The position numbers were made by a program, and so were the translations under genes. 64,000 bases of DNA from positions 1-64,000 of the forward strand of contig CANMXJ010000011.1 of NCBI GenBank assembly GCA_947501805.1, given 5' to 3'. Positions within the stretch are counted from its first letter, which is position 1. Each line of letters begins with the position of its first letter. The stretch comes from an uncultured Sulfitobacter sp. GTDB lineage: Bacteria > Pseudomonadota > Alphaproteobacteria > Rhodobacterales > Rhodobacteraceae. This document shows positions 9,075 to 20,435 of the stretch, one piece after another. Below the pieces are notes generated by a model that searched no databases, was not told where the DNA came from, and saw nothing but the letters and a program-made list of their open reading frames with translations.

Positions 9075-9408
9075 AAATGGTCTCCATCAAAATATATCTC
9101 AACAAGACAGTAACTTTTTGCTGGTGCTGAACAGACATCTTCGGATGTCCGATCCAACAATTGCGCCTGAAATCAAACGGCGCAGGACTCATTAAATTTG
9201 CTGGTTAATCATGACATATCATATTTTGAAGCCGGTTGATAGATTCTCAGGATGGTTTGGCTGGCAAGATCACTGGCGCAGCCATGACTGGCCTGCCGCG
9301 CGGCGCGTACCTTTCGTTTTCAATTGTCGAAAACATTTCGATCACGGCGAACGGCAGGTGCGAGGACTATTTGCCGGCTTTCTGTGAGGCTGCGATTGAC
9401 ACCTTTCT
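9075..9408. other. Non-coding leader and spacer between the RTX gene and the DJ-1 gene
   Basis: About 330 bp. The part next to 9074 is AT-rich and must hold the RTX promoter. A small perfect hairpin GACATC-TTCG-GATGTC at 9134-9149 lies in the presumed RTX leader. No gene with a recognisable motif is seen; the open frames here are uninformative. Confidence 0.45.
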
Positions 9409-10017
9409 TCAAGCCAAACCCGCTAGTTTTGCAAACGGATCTCGGCTGGAATCCTTGTGCCATTCATATTCACAACCGATGGCAATCTTGTCAGCGACCG
9501 CCATTCCAAAAAGGTCGGCGATAACGGCAAGGGACATATCCATGCCAGCTGATACGCCAGAGGAGGTGAAGAACTTGCCATCCTCGACCCAGCGCGCTTC
9601 TTTTACCCAATCCACATTCGGTGCAAGAGGTACTGTTTTCGTGAAATCGAGCTTGTTTGTTGTCGCTTTGCGCCCGTCCAATACGCCTGTCATTCCAAGC
9701 AAGACAGTTCCGGTGCAGACTGCCATCACACGTTCTGCGTTTGCTGAAACTTCCCTGATCCACTGCATCAGATCCTCATTTTTCGCCTCCTCTAATGCGG
9801 AGTCGCCGCCGGGGATGAACAACAGATCGTAATCATTCTTTTCAGATATCGTTTTGTCGATCACGATACGCTGATCATGAACGCTTGGCACAGGCTCGTG
9901 ACCCACGGCGACCGTTATGATCTGGACGTCTGGTGCCAGACTTCCCAACATTTCCATCGGACCAAAATAATCGAGCGTTTCAAAACCCGGAAAGACGAGA
10001 GCTGCGAGTGTTTTCAT
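9409..10017 (-). CDS. DJ-1/PfpI family protein
   Basis: A 202-residue single-domain DJ-1/PfpI (class I glutamine amidotransferase-like) protein. The nucleophile elbow is AVCTGTVLLG, with the conserved cysteine after AV, and the later SSGVSAGMDMSL segment is typical of the isonitrile hydratase/AraC-associated branch. Start chosen at the ATG at 10017 (AAAGGA upstream); an earlier in-frame ATG at 10050 is possible. It is transcribed away from the GlxA-type regulator at 10086, suggesting they work on the same signal. The reaction cannot be assigned; relatives include isonitrile hydratases and glyoxalase III-like enzymes. Confidence 0.85.
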   Translation of the reverse strand: MKTLAALVFPGFETLDYFGPMEMLGSLAPDVQIITVAVGHEPVPSVHDQRIVIDKTISEKNDYDLLFIPGGDSALEEAKNEDLMQWIREVSANAERVMAVCTGTVLLGMTGVLDGRKATTNKLDFTKTVPLAPNVDWVKEARWVEDGKFFTSSGVSAGMDMSLAVIADLFGMAVADKIAIGCEYEWHKDSSRDPFAKLAGLA

Positions 10018-10085
10018 GGGTGCGGTATCCTTTATGAGCGCGAAATTCATAGTCTAAAGAGTTTTGTTGTGGCACGAATGCCAAT

Positions 10086-11090
10086 ATGACCTCCATTTAC
10101 GCCAAATCGCCTGATCCCATGAACGCAGTGTTTATTGTTTACCCTGATATCGTACTCCTCGATCTTGTCGGGCCATTGCAGGTGTTTACCCATGCGCGCA
10201 AAAATTCGCAGTCAGGACCAGCGTACCAAACCTATATTGTGTCCGTTGACGGAGGTAGAATCGTGACCAACACGGTCTTGCCAATCGACACTGATCCGAT
10301 GGCAAACTGGCTTGGCAAGCATGATAAGATACCGATCCATACGTTGATCATTATCGGCGGAGACGGTGCAATTCCTGCCTCCGTCGATCCCATACTGGTT
10401 CGTCAGGTCAGGCAGATGGCAAGGCGGGCATACCGCATCTGTTCAGTCTGTTCCGGCGCATTCGTTCTTGCGGCAGCAGGGCTGCTAAATGGACGTCGTG
10501 CCGTCACCCACTGGGAAGATTGCGACTACCTAGCTTCTCAATTCCCAGACATAAACGTCGAAATCGATCCGATCTATATCAAAGACGGGGCCGTTTGGAC
10601 ATCGGCAGGTATCACCGCTGGTATCGACATGGCATTGGCAATTATCGAGGAAGACCTCGGCGCGCTGGCTGCAATTGAAATGGCGCGTTCCTTGGTGAAA
10701 CCTTTGGTTCGCCTGGGTGGGCAATCACAGTTCAGCCCAGAGCTGGATCGAAAAGAGCGCGATATCGAAGGGAGGTTCAAACCGCTCCATGATTGGATCA
10801 CTAAGAACCTGCAGCAGAATATCTCGGTCGAGACCATGGCAACCTGGTGCGGAATGAGCGCGCGCAACTTTTCAAGGCAATACGCAGCAACGATGGGCAC
10901 CTCCCCTGCAAAGGCGGTAGAGGCCATTCGCGTAAATGCCGCGCGTGATGTGTTGGGTGCCACCGACAAGAGCATCAAGGCAATCGCCGTCGCATGCGGC
11001 TTTCAGGATGACGAGCGCATGAGGCGCGCGTTCTTGCGGCAGATAAAGACAACGCCATCTCAATACCGCGCGCAATTTAAATCTCAGTGA
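10086..11090 (+). CDS. GlxA-type transcriptional regulator (DJ-1/PfpI domain + AraC HTH)
   Basis: A 334-residue protein. Residues ~12-190 form a DJ-1/PfpI-like domain (VFIVYPDIVLLDLVGPLQVF; ICSVCSGAFVLAAAGLL; TSAGITAGIDMAL). Residues ~225-330 form an AraC double helix-turn-helix (VETMATWCGMSARNFSRQY; IKAIAVACGFQDDERMRRAF). Such proteins regulate neighbouring catabolic or stress genes in response to a small molecule bound by the N-domain. It is divergent from a stand-alone DJ-1 protein with 68 bp between starts, so autoregulation and control of that neighbour are likely. The start at 10086 has no strong ribosome site; the ATG at 10119 is an alternative. Confidence 0.88.
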   Translation: MTSIYAKSPDPMNAVFIVYPDIVLLDLVGPLQVFTHARKNSQSGPAYQTYIVSVDGGRIVTNTVLPIDTDPMANWLGKHDKIPIHTLIIIGGDGAIPASVDPILVRQVRQMARRAYRICSVCSGAFVLAAAGLLNGRRAVTHWEDCDYLASQFPDINVEIDPIYIKDGAVWTSAGITAGIDMALAIIEEDLGALAAIEMARSLVKPLVRLGGQSQFSPELDRKERDIEGRFKPLHDWITKNLQQNISVETMATWCGMSARNFSRQYAATMGTSPAKAVEAIRVNAARDVLGATDKSIKAIAVACGFQDDERMRRAFLRQIKTTPSQYRAQFKSQ

Positions 11091-11793
11091 CACCAGAAAA
11101 GGGGTTCAGTCGCTCAAACACTTCAGCGCCCTATAATCTTTAAGTTTTTCATGGATCGTCATTCAAATGCTACTTCCGGAAGCCCGCCGTGCCCCGCATC
11201 TGGGATACTTGTTTTGAGCGCAGAAACGGTACGCTTTCATGGTTTACCGGGCCGTTCAACTCCCAAGACGCAATCCAAGTTCGAGGAGAATGGGGTGCAA
11301 CTTCAGGCTGCACACGCAGCGCGCGTAAAACCGGTTAAGCTCCTGAATTTAATAATTAACCCGTCCGCCCCTTCATCGGAACGACTGAGAGCAAAGCGTA
11401 TGCATCAGTTTGGATTCTCTCTATTCTTCATTGAGACAGCCAAGCACGCAGGTTGCAGCCTTACACTGGCTTCTATTCACCACAGAAATAGACGACCTCG
11501 CCAGCATTGTTTTTAGGTGGATTGTCCTGACCTAATATGGCGCGGAACATAGTACAGCCGCAAAGATACAAGCCGGTCAAAGTTCTATGTCCCTGCTGAC
11601 GTCCTGATCGACAGGTTTGTTGAACTGCGGGGCTCTTAGTGCGTGGAAAGGTTTGTTTGACACAACGCTGGCGGGAAAGCGCTCAGGTCAGGCGCTGGTC
11701 AAAGCACTCACGGCTTGTTAGGTTGGTAGCAGGTTCAACGTGGATTCGGATCGTGAGAGATTAAGTGAAACTCAGCCTTGGGAGGTTATTGTG
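11091..11793. other. Long intergenic region upstream of a Crp/Fnr gene; no supported gene
   Basis: About 700 bp. A frame at 11151-11516 (121 codons) has no recognisable domain and no good ribosome site. The segment 11540-11730 has short broken frames that could be decayed coding sequence, but I could not identify a source. The last ~60 bp must hold the promoter of the Crp/Fnr gene at 11794. Confidence 0.4.
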
Positions 11794-12531
11794 ATGGAAC
11801 CTCAAGCTAAGTTATTGCAACGTTCCGAAGACAGGCACGATCAGACTTTGATCGACATATTCTTGCGCGTGCAGCCGAAGCCGCAAATAGAAACCGCACG
11901 CAAAGGCAAAACCCTTATTCAGGAAGACGACTTTGCTGACCATTCCATGCTTTTGCTGGAAGGATGGATGGCTTTTTCAAAGATGCTGCCCGAAGGCGAA
12001 ACCCAGATCATTGATGTTATGTTGCCGGGTGATTTTGCATTGATCGGTGCCGCAAACGCTCCGGTTGCGGCCTGTTCTGTTGAAGCCCTGAGCGATACCC
12101 GTTTTATCAACATCCGCGCGGCACAGATAAATGGCCCCGAAGCGGACATGGCCTATCTGCGCGAATTGATGGCTGCCGAGATTGTGCGAACACAATCACG
12201 CACCTCCGAATTGTTGCTCCGCATGGGACGGGGCAATGCCGCCAACCGTGTTGCATATGCCTTACTGGAATTCTTTGTGCGTCTTGAGGTCATAGGATTG
12301 ACCAAGGGAACGTGTTTCGGGTTCCCCATGACCCAGCACAAGCTGGGCGAGTTTACCGGCCTGAGCAATGTCCATGTCTGCCGCACCCTGCGCCGCTTTG
12401 AACGGGACGGGATTATTTCCCACCCGACAGCAAGCGAAATCAATCTGGTTGATCTGGACGCATTAAGCGATATTTCAGGGATCGTTCTGGAAACCTTTCG
12501 CAACGAAATTCTTGCCCGACGCACACCGTAG
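11794..12531 (+). CDS. Crp/Fnr family transcriptional regulator
   Basis: A 245-residue protein: cyclic-nucleotide-binding-like beta barrel (~30-130), long dimerisation helix, and C-terminal winged helix (~165-245). The recognition helix reads GLSNVHVCRTLRRFE, with S191, H194 and R197, the SxxHVxR type rather than the ExxSR type of FNR. It should therefore bind half-sites different from TTGAT. No N-terminal cysteine cluster for a 4Fe-4S centre is present. The ATG at 11794 has GGAGG eight bases upstream, better than a GTG at 11740. It ends 2 bp before the stop of the convergent CBS gene. Effector unknown. Confidence 0.88.
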   Translation: MEPQAKLLQRSEDRHDQTLIDIFLRVQPKPQIETARKGKTLIQEDDFADHSMLLLEGWMAFSKMLPEGETQIIDVMLPGDFALIGAANAPVAACSVEALSDTRFINIRAAQINGPEADMAYLRELMAAEIVRTQSRTSELLLRMGRGNAANRVAYALLEFFVRLEVIGLTKGTCFGFPMTQHKLGEFTGLSNVHVCRTLRRFERDGIISHPTASEINLVDLDALSDISGIVLETFRNEILARRTP

Positions 12532-12533
12532 CG

Positions 12534-12944
12534 TCACCGCAATTCGACGATTTCCCCTAGGGTTTGGCCCGCGAGTTCCTCGCATGCATCATTGGCGATG
12601 TCGCCAAGTGTAACGATACCAACAATATCTCCTACACCATCCAGCACCACGAGCCGTCGGATTTGAAGATCTGACATTTTATATGCTGCCTGCTCTATGG
12701 ATTGATCAGCCAAACAGGTCGCCACACGAGGTGTCATGATCTGGCCGATAGGAATATCGCACGCAGGCTTGATGGCCCATCGCACCACGATATCGCGATC
12801 CGTGACAATACCGACCGGATGGCCTTCCTCACATACGGGCAAGGCACCTACTTCCAGATTTGCCATCAGAACGGCTGCGGCCTGCACCGGTGTGTCAGGT
12901 GTGATAACCGTTACCGGTTTGCGCATGATACGGCTGACCAGCAT
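12534..12944 (-). CDS. Small CBS-domain pair protein
   Basis: A 136-residue protein made of two CBS domains (first ~1-60 with GALPVCEEGHPVGIVTDRDIV; second ~70-130 with IRRLVVLDGVGDIVGIVTLGDIA). Such Bateman modules bind adenosine nucleotides and act as energy sensors or partners of other proteins. Start at the ATG at 12944 with GGAGG seven bases upstream. An FNR-like palindrome lies 66 bp upstream (13004-13017), with TATCTG 32 bp from its centre as a plausible -10. It resembles in size and layout the hypoxia-induced CBS protein Hrp1 of mycobacteria, an analogy from memory only. Confidence 0.85.
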   Translation of the reverse strand: MLVSRIMRKPVTVITPDTPVQAAAVLMANLEVGALPVCEEGHPVGIVTDRDIVVRWAIKPACDIPIGQIMTPRVATCLADQSIEQAAYKMSDLQIRRLVVLDGVGDIVGIVTLGDIANDACEELAGQTLGEIVELR

Positions 12945-13003
12945 TGCATAACCTCCAATCCTGCACCCGATTAGACAGATAGGACATTCCACGCCGGATT
13001 GTT

Positions 13004-13017
13004 TTGATCACTGTTAA
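13004..13017 (-). promoter_or_regulatory. FNR/DNR-like box upstream of the CBS gene
   Basis: TTGATCACTGTTAA (minus strand TTAACAGTGATCAA) is a 14-bp palindrome with the 5-4-5 spacing of the FNR family. A candidate -10 (TATCTG on the minus strand, 12976-12981) is centred 32 bp from the box centre, as expected for class II activation at -41.5. Confidence 0.55.
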
Positions 13018-13051
13018 AGACACCCCGGAAAATTTTACCGAATGCTCCGGT

Positions 13052-13957
13052 TCAACGTTTGTCTTCCGGCAGTTTGCGCTTGTGTCGACGTTTCAGTGCT
13101 TCAAATCCGATGATCACATCCAAAAGCTCTGTTGTGATCTCGCTTTGGCGCACCGAACGCATCTCGGCAGTAAGTTCTTCAAGTTGATCATCCACCGAAC
13201 GTTCCGCCTGCTGCATCCGCGCCAGCCGCGCGGCGTTCTCGGTGACCATGGCTTCGGCTGCAGCCCGAAACATCTCTGCAAAAAGGTAGCTGCGCGTCAG
13301 CGCAGACAAAAGTTGTTCGGGTGGCAGATTGAAATGTGGCAAACTGCGCGATGTCCAGGGCGTGTGCACAAATTCTGCGCTCAGCTCTGGATCAAGCGGC
13401 AAGAGCCGGATCGACACCGGCCTTTGAAGCCCATGTTCTGCACGCCGCGTGAACACCAGTGTCACGGCAATGTCGCCGGATTTGCTGGCTGTGCGCATCT
13501 GGTCAAGTTCGGCAATCAACCGGCTGGCAAGCCGTCCAAGTCCGTCGACATTTGCGGGCGGCAATAGCGTGGTCTCGGGATAGAGCCCCTGCCCTGCCAA
13601 AGCATCCTCCATCTGCGCGCCAACACAGAGTACCTTGGTTTGAACACCTGCCTGAACGGCGCGGGTGACTTCCTGCGCCACGATCTCATTATAGTTGCCG
13701 CACAAGCCGTGGTCGGACCCGAAGGCAATGACAACCGGCGTTCCAACGGCATCAGGCGCGACCGGCAGCGGTCCATAAGCCTGCACAAAGGCATGAAAAC
13801 CGGTGAGTGTCGTTTCACGATAAGCTTCGATTGCCTGCGCTGCCTGCTCATATGGCATAGCGTTGATTGCCGACATGGTCTTCATCGTGCGCACAATACT
13901 GCGGATGCTGCGCATCGTATCCGTGCGCCCCGTTAGGCGTTCAAGCGTCTGCGCCAT
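13052..13957 (-). CDS. atpG: N-type ATP synthase/ATPase gamma subunit
   Basis: A 301-residue F1 gamma-like subunit: the rotating central stalk between the catalytic hexamer and the c-ring. The N-terminal helix ([30 protein letters not shown]) and the C-terminal helix ([29 protein letters not shown], near the end) are the two coiled-coil halves of the shaft. It is the last gene of the atpDCQRBEFAG run and overlaps atpA by 17 nt (ATG at 13957, atpA stop at 13941). Position at the end of the operon is characteristic of N-ATPases. Confidence 0.88.
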   Translation of the reverse strand: MAQTLERLTGRTDTMRSIRSIVRTMKTMSAINAMPYEQAAQAIEAYRETTLTGFHAFVQAYGPLPVAPDAVGTPVVIAFGSDHGLCGNYNEIVAQEVTRAVQAGVQTKVLCVGAQMEDALAGQGLYPETTLLPPANVDGLGRLASRLIAELDQMRTASKSGDIAVTLVFTRRAEHGLQRPVSIRLLPLDPELSAEFVHTPWTSRSLPHFNLPPEQLLSALTRSYLFAEMFRAAAEAMVTENAARLARMQQAERSVDDQLEELTAEMRSVRQSEITTELLDVIIGFEALKRRHKRKLPEDKR

Positions 13958-15473
13958 CACCCTGCCCCATATCTGCCAAAGCATCGCGTGCCATTGCGAT
14001 GATCTGTGCGCGCACGTCGTCGTCCAATTTCTGATTGTCGCGGATCGTCTTGGCCAATCCCTGATCATCGCGCCGGATTGCTGCGCGGATGGATTGCATT
14101 GCGCTGCCCGCTTGCGCCTCGTCCATGCCGTCCAGCAGCCCCTCTATGGCGGCGATCAATACCGCGAGTTGTTCATTGGCTGCCATCGGATCCCGCTCCG
14201 CCTGACGCAAAGCGTTGCGCATGGCTGCCCCCCGGGCCAGCCGCGCGCGCGTGTCTTCATCAAGCCGCGTGCCAAAGCGGGCGAATTCTTCCAATTCTTC
14301 GAATTGCGACAAGGTCACACGCAGATTGCCTGCCACCGCGCGAAAGGCAGATGCCTGCGCCTTGCCACCAACCCGACTGACTGACACGCCAAGATCGACA
14401 GCGGGAAACTGGTTGGTGCGCACCAGCTTGGGCGAAAGATATATCTGCCCGTCCGTAATCGAGATCAGGTTGGTCGGGATATAGGCAGACAGGTTCTCGG
14501 CCTGTGTTTCCACCACGGGAAGCGCGGTAATCGACCCCCGCCCTTCGCTGAACTGTCCTGCACGTTCCAACAGCCGGGCATGCACATAAAAGATATCACC
14601 CGGAAACGCCTCGCGCCCCGGTGGGCGGCGCAGCAGCAGTGATAGTTCGCGGTAGGTCCGTGCATGGTGGGTCAGATCGTCCATTACAACCAGCACATCA
14701 CGGCCCTGCGCAGCAAAGCTCTCTGCCACAGACATCGCAGCATAAGGGGCAATATAGGCCAGTCCCGGCGCGTCTTCGTCTCCCGCCGTGATTATGACCG
14801 TCCGCGCCATCATACCGCCGTCTTGTACTGCACCGATCACCTTGGCAACCGCATCGCCACGTTGGCCAATGGCGCAATAGATGCAGATGACATCTGTGCC
14901 CTTTTGATTCAAAATCGTATCAACTGCGATCGAGGTTTTGCCGGTCTGCCGGTCACCGATGATCAATTCGCGTTGGCCCAACCCCACAGGCACAGCGGCA
15001 TCCACCGCCTTCAAACCGGTAGCAAGGGGCCGCGACACGGCTCGCCGGGACAGGATATCAGGGGCTTCGGCTTCAACCGGTGCGTGGTCTGTGGCTTCCA
15101 GCGGCCCTTCCTGATCGCGCGGACGCCCCAGAGCGTCGACAACCCGGCCCAACAACGCAGGCCCCACCGGCACGCTGACCACGCGACCTGTTCTGCGCAC
15201 GTCCTCGCCCATAGTGATATTTTGCGACGGCCCAAGAAGCACCACGCCCAGTCGGCCGGGCTCAAGATCGAACACGATGCCAGACACACCCGATGCGAAC
15301 TCCAGCATTTCATCCGCCAGCGCGCGGCCCAGTCCGGTCACGATAGCGATGCCGTCGCCAACTTCTTCCACGCGGCCCACTTCGCTGACCTCGGGTTTTG
15401 GCGGTTCACCATCCAACAAGGTTTGCACCAGATCGCGGGTTGTCATCAGGGTAATATCTGAGTCAGGCTGCAT
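13941..15473 (-). CDS. atpA: N-type ATPase alpha subunit
   Basis: A 510-residue F1 alpha-type, non-catalytic nucleotide-binding subunit. The P-loop is GDRQTGKT (173-180), the alpha-subunit variant, followed by [16 protein letters not shown] and [37 protein letters not shown] (quoted in part; family signature near 265-300). It overlaps atpF by 11 nt and atpG by 17 nt, so translational coupling is likely. The order E-F-A-G without a delta gene between F and A identifies the N-type enzyme. Confidence 0.92.
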   Translation of the reverse strand: MQPDSDITLMTTRDLVQTLLDGEPPKPEVSEVGRVEEVGDGIAIVTGLGRALADEMLEFASGVSGIVFDLEPGRLGVVLLGPSQNITMGEDVRRTGRVVSVPVGPALLGRVVDALGRPRDQEGPLEATDHAPVEAEAPDILSRRAVSRPLATGLKAVDAAVPVGLGQRELIIGDRQTGKTSIAVDTILNQKGTDVICIYCAIGQRGDAVAKVIGAVQDGGMMARTVIITAGDEDAPGLAYIAPYAAMSVAESFAAQGRDVLVVMDDLTHHARTYRELSLLLRRPPGREAFPGDIFYVHARLLERAGQFSEGRGSITALPVVETQAENLSAYIPTNLISITDGQIYLSPKLVRTNQFPAVDLGVSVSRVGGKAQASAFRAVAGNLRVTLSQFEELEEFARFGTRLDEDTRARLARGAAMRNALRQAERDPMAANEQLAVLIAAIEGLLDGMDEAQAGSAMQSIRAAIRRDDQGLAKTIRDNQKLDDDVRAQIIAMARDALADMGQGDGADA

Positions 15474-16230
15474 CGCTGATGCCTTTACGGTGCGCCCGTC
15501 CGGCGCGTTTTTCCAAGGTGGCCTCCAACCCGTTCAGATAACTGTCTATGGTCCATCCGACCTGCGCACCGCCCAGCCGCAAGTTCAGTCCCGGCGACAG
15601 GGACGGATCGGTCTCGAACCGCAAAGTGATCCCTCTCAGAACCCCTGTCAGATCGTCACGCAGACGCGCTTGCAGCTCTTCAGTCAGTGGATCGCGGGTC
15701 AGGACCACAGCCTCAGCCGCCTGCCCAGCCGCATCGCGAAGATCATCGGCCATGCCTTCCAGACGATCTGCAGCATGCAGAATAATCCGCTGCTCAAGCG
15801 TTTCATCCGCCAGATCGCGCAGCGCCTTGCGGGTCAGTGCAAGCAAGGCTTCGGCACCACTATGATGCAGCTCCGCCGTGTAGCGCGCCGCCTCCTCGGC
15901 GCGGTGGGCATCGCGCTCGACCTGCTCTCTGGCAAGACGCGTGCGGGTATCCGCCAGCAATGCATCCCGCTCCGCCTCGGCAGCGTGGCGGGCAGCGTCC
16001 AGCATTTCGGCACGGCTGGCGGACAATTCGGCAATTTGCGCCTTATACTCGGCTTCGCGCGCCTCGGCCTGTTCGCGAACGGCGGCGGCCTCGCCCATAC
16101 GTTCGGCAATCTCTGCCTCACGGGCATCAATACCATCCAGAATGGGGCGATAGAGAAAACGCTTCAGCAGCCAGATCAGGACAAGGAAGTTGATGATCTG
16201 CGCCGCGACCGTGATCCAGTCGATAGACAT
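15463..16230 (-). CDS. atpF: N-type ATPase b subunit (long form)
   Basis: A 255-residue b-type stator subunit: one N-terminal membrane helix ([20 protein letters not shown]), a long charged coiled coil (~35-140), then a C-terminal globular part. It is much longer than ordinary b subunits (~155-165). Since no atpH (delta) gene exists in the operon, the C-terminal ~100 residues may replace delta in docking on alpha; that is inference. GGAGG lies eight bases before the ATG at 16230. Confidence 0.88.
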   Translation of the reverse strand: MSIDWITVAAQIINFLVLIWLLKRFLYRPILDGIDAREAEIAERMGEAAAVREQAEAREAEYKAQIAELSASRAEMLDAARHAAEAERDALLADTRTRLAREQVERDAHRAEEAARYTAELHHSGAEALLALTRKALRDLADETLEQRIILHAADRLEGMADDLRDAAGQAAEAVVLTRDPLTEELQARLRDDLTGVLRGITLRFETDPSLSPGLNLRLGGAQVGWTIDSYLNGLEATLEKRAGRAHRKGISDAA

Positions 16231-16234
16231 TTTT

Positions 16235-16525
16235 CTAACCTCCGGTTCCTTGTGTCGCGGCCGCCAGTGCCGCCTCCCAGAACGGGTTGGCAAAGATCAG
16301 GATCATCGCCACCACAAAGCAGTAAATCGCGGTGGATTCAATCATCGCGAGGCTGACAAAAAGGGTGCGCGACAGGGTCGAGGCCGCGTCGGGCTGTTGT
16401 GCGATGGCGCTCAGGGCAGTTGACGCTGCGCGCCCCTCGCCAAGTGCGGGACCAATGGCACCAAATGAAACTGTAAGCCCGGCTGTGAAAATGGAAACGG
16501 CGGCGATGATGGCAAGCTCTGTCAT
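16235..16525 (-). CDS. atpE: N-type ATPase c subunit (ion-binding rotor ring)
   Basis: A 96-residue hairpin of two membrane helices. The outer helix has the ion site MIESTAIY: E63 (essential carboxylate), S64, T65 and Y68, like the AESTGIY signature of sodium-binding c subunits. The inner helix has GPALGEGRA with E30 where the Ilyobacter sodium site has Gln32, so a second carboxylate faces the site. N-ATPase rings have been proposed to carry Na+, but at least one studied N-type ring was reported as proton-specific, so the coupling ion cannot be read from sequence alone. Stop-start overlap with atpB is 4 nt. Confidence 0.92.
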   Translation of the reverse strand: MTELAIIAAVSIFTAGLTVSFGAIGPALGEGRAASTALSAIAQQPDAASTLSRTLFVSLAMIESTAIYCFVVAMILIFANPFWEAALAAATQGTGG

Positions 16526-17226
16526 GATTGTTCCTTTGGTTTGTCTGGAGTTTCGACGGCGTGCGGTACGGCGATGGCCGACGAGATGTAAACTGTGGCG
16601 AGGATTGCAAAGATGTATGCCTGGATCACGCCTGTCAGCAGACCGAGCATGTCCATCACCACCGGAAAGAAGAACGGGGCAACGCCAAGCAGGATGGCGG
16701 CAATCACCGCGCCGCTCATCACATTGCCGTAAAGGCGGATCGCGAGCGAAATGCCGCGCGAGAATTCACTGATGACATTAAACGGGAGCATGACAACAGA
16801 TGGTTGCACATATGTCTTGAGATAACCGACAACCCCGCGACTGCCGATGCCAAATAGCGGCACAGCGATCAGCACCGACACCGCAAGAGCCGCAGTTGTG
16901 GACAGCGACGCCGTTGGCGTGTCAAAGCCCGGCACAACCGTCAGAAGGTTCGCCGTGACAATGAACAGGAACAATGTACCGCTGAAGTACAGGATGCGCG
17001 GATCGCGCCGCTCGGTGATTTCGGCAATCTGTCCGACAATACCGTTTACGATGACCTCAAGCGTCGTGCGCCAGCGGTCCGGCGGAACGTCAGCGCGCAG
17101 GTTCCGGGTGATCAGCGCCGCCGTGCCGGTCAGCACGGCCATGATGATCCAGGTGTTGACAATTGTTGTGTTGATGCCGATTCCGTAGACATCAAACACA
17201 ATGCTGCTATCGGGCGTCAGTTCCAT
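16522..17226 (-). CDS. atpB: N-type ATPase a subunit
   Basis: A 234-residue polytopic a subunit that forms the ion half-channels next to the c-ring. The signature helix segment SEFSRGISLAIRLYGNVMSG contains the essential arginine (ISLAIRLYGN), and VIQAYIFAILATVYIS is the C-terminal helix typical of the family. ATG at 17226 with GAGAG upstream, overlapping the end of atpR by 10 nt. Confidence 0.9.
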   Translation of the reverse strand: MELTPDSSIVFDVYGIGINTTIVNTWIIMAVLTGTAALITRNLRADVPPDRWRTTLEVIVNGIVGQIAEITERRDPRILYFSGTLFLFIVTANLLTVVPGFDTPTASLSTTAALAVSVLIAVPLFGIGSRGVVGYLKTYVQPSVVMLPFNVISEFSRGISLAIRLYGNVMSGAVIAAILLGVAPFFFPVVMDMLGLLTGVIQAYIFAILATVYISSAIAVPHAVETPDKPKEQS

Positions 17227-17519
17227 GATGCGCTCTCGGGTAGTGCCGGACGCCGCACGATCAAAAGGATGCAAAAGCGCGAGGCAAGAAAACCTGTGAC
17301 GAAGCCGGCCAGCACCGTCGCCCCCTGACCCGCGATCCAATATCCCGCCACCAACAAAAGACCGATGCGCAGCGCGGCACTGATCAACAGCACAGGAGTA
17401 GGATGCGCCCGACGCAACGCGAGCCGCATGCCCCACGCCAACCCTGCAAAGAACAAGGCACTGGCCAAAGCGCCAAGAAGCGCACCCGTGCCGATTGCAG
17501 CCCAATCCAGTTCTGTCAT
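17217..17519 (-). CDS. atpR: N-type ATPase accessory membrane protein AtpR
   Basis: A 100-residue membrane protein with three hydrophobic segments (GALLGALASALFFAGLAWGM; PVLLISAALRIGLLLVAGYW; VLAGFVTGFLASRFCILLIV). Small size, position between atpQ and atpB, and the arginine within the second segment match AtpR, the N-ATPase-specific accessory subunit thought to interact with the c-ring or assist its assembly. Starts by a 4-nt overlap with atpQ (ATG at 17519). Confidence 0.82.
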   Translation of the reverse strand: MTELDWAAIGTGALLGALASALFFAGLAWGMRLALRRAHPTPVLLISAALRIGLLLVAGYWIAGQGATVLAGFVTGFLASRFCILLIVRRPALPESASWN

Positions 17520-17817
17520 TTTCTGTCTCCTTCTTTGGCGATCCAGTTCCACGCAATCATCGCCCCCAGAACCACACCGCCCAAAAGCAACGCGATGGTC
17601 CATGAAAAATCCTGCGGTGCCACGCGATCCAGCCAAAGACCAAGGAAAACACCGCCCACGGTTGGCACAGCAATGGACCATCCGATCATGCCAAAGGTAC
17701 CGATGCCGCGCAGCGGACTTGGGCCGGGATCGTCGCGGGCGGCCTTGATCCGGTGGGCGCGACGACCGATATCGTCTACGGATTTGTCGCGCTCTTGGAC
17801 AATGTCACGCGCTTCGG

Positions 17818-17821
<4 letters not shown>
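17516..17821 (-). CDS. atpQ: N-type ATPase accessory protein AtpQ (AtpI-like)
   Basis: A 101-residue protein with a charged N-terminus and two membrane helices (GTFGMIGWSIAVPTVGGVFL and FSWTIALLLGGVVLGAMIAW), like the F0 assembly protein AtpI. In N-ATPase operons this gene follows atpC and is called atpQ; a role in c-ring assembly or Mg2+ handling is suggested for the family. 4-nt overlaps on both sides. Confidence 0.82.
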
Positions 17822-19634
<1,813 letters not shown>

Positions 19635-20399
19635 TCAGCCTGCCGCCATACCACCATCCACGGGATATTGTGCACCCGTGATGAAGGCGGACTCGTCAGA
19701 GGCAAGAAACAGGACCAGCGCGGCAATATCTGCGCTCTCTCCATAGCGACCAAGCGGGATACCCGCGCTCAACTGATCCTTGACCGCATCGCCATGCCCG
19801 GGACTGAATCCATCCTCAAGCGAGCGCATCATACGCGTGTTCACAGGCGAGGGATGTACCGAGTTGACCCGCACGTTGTCCGCTGCTGCCTCGATTGCGG
19901 CAGCGCGCGTCAGTCCGACCATCGCGTGCTTGGAGGTAATATAAGGGGCCAGGTTCGGGCTACCTTTCAGCCCTGCGATAGAAGACATGTTGATGATGCT
20001 ACCGGATTTTCGCGCCGTCATCTGTGGCAGGACATGTTGCAGCCCGAGAAATGCACCACGCACGTTGACCGCCATCACGCGGTCGAAATCCTCGATCTTC
20101 TGATCCACCAGAGGGGCAACTTTGCCCTCGATGCCTGCATTGTTAAAGAACACGTCGATCCGTCCGAAGCGTTCAATTGCCTCGCGCACATAGCGCGCGC
20201 TATCCTCTGGCGAGGACACGTCCGCTGCAACACACAGAACGTCGCCTTTCAGGCCTTGCGCCGCCTGTTCCAAATCTTCTTTCTTGAGGTCTACCAGAAC
20301 AACCGATGCCCCTTCCTCCAGAAAAAGACGGGCGGTCTCAAGCCCGATGCCAGCGGCACCACCGGTGATAACTGCGATCTTGTCTTGCAAACGTTTCAT
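19635..20399 (-). CDS. SDR-family NAD(P)-dependent oxidoreductase
   Basis: A 254-residue classical short-chain dehydrogenase. Rossmann motif GGAAGIG (13-19), NNAG (86-89), catalytic S139/S140, Y153 and K157 (YITSK). An acidic residue after beta-2 (D37) favours NAD over NADP. Start at the ATG at 20399 with GGAG eight bases upstream. It sits between hdeD and atpD in one transcriptional direction, with 36 and 6 bp gaps, and is an odd passenger between the arc genes and the N-ATPase. Substrate unknown. Confidence 0.88.
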   Translation of the reverse strand: MKRLQDKIAVITGGAAGIGLETARLFLEEGASVVLVDLKKEDLEQAAQGLKGDVLCVAADVSSPEDSARYVREAIERFGRIDVFFNNAGIEGKVAPLVDQKIEDFDRVMAVNVRGAFLGLQHVLPQMTARKSGSIINMSSIAGLKGSPNLAPYITSKHAMVGLTRAAAIEAAADNVRVNSVHPSPVNTRMMRSLEDGFSPGHGDAVKDQLSAGIPLGRYGESADIAALVLFLASDESAFITGAQYPVDGGMAAG

Positions 20400-20435
20400 G
20401 GTTTTCTCCATTTTCGTACTGTGATGGGGTGGCAA

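Noticed and set aside
11151..11516. 121-codon plus-strand open frame
   Set aside because: No recognisable motif, no good ribosome site, and unlike its neighbours in composition; kept only as part of an intergenic region.
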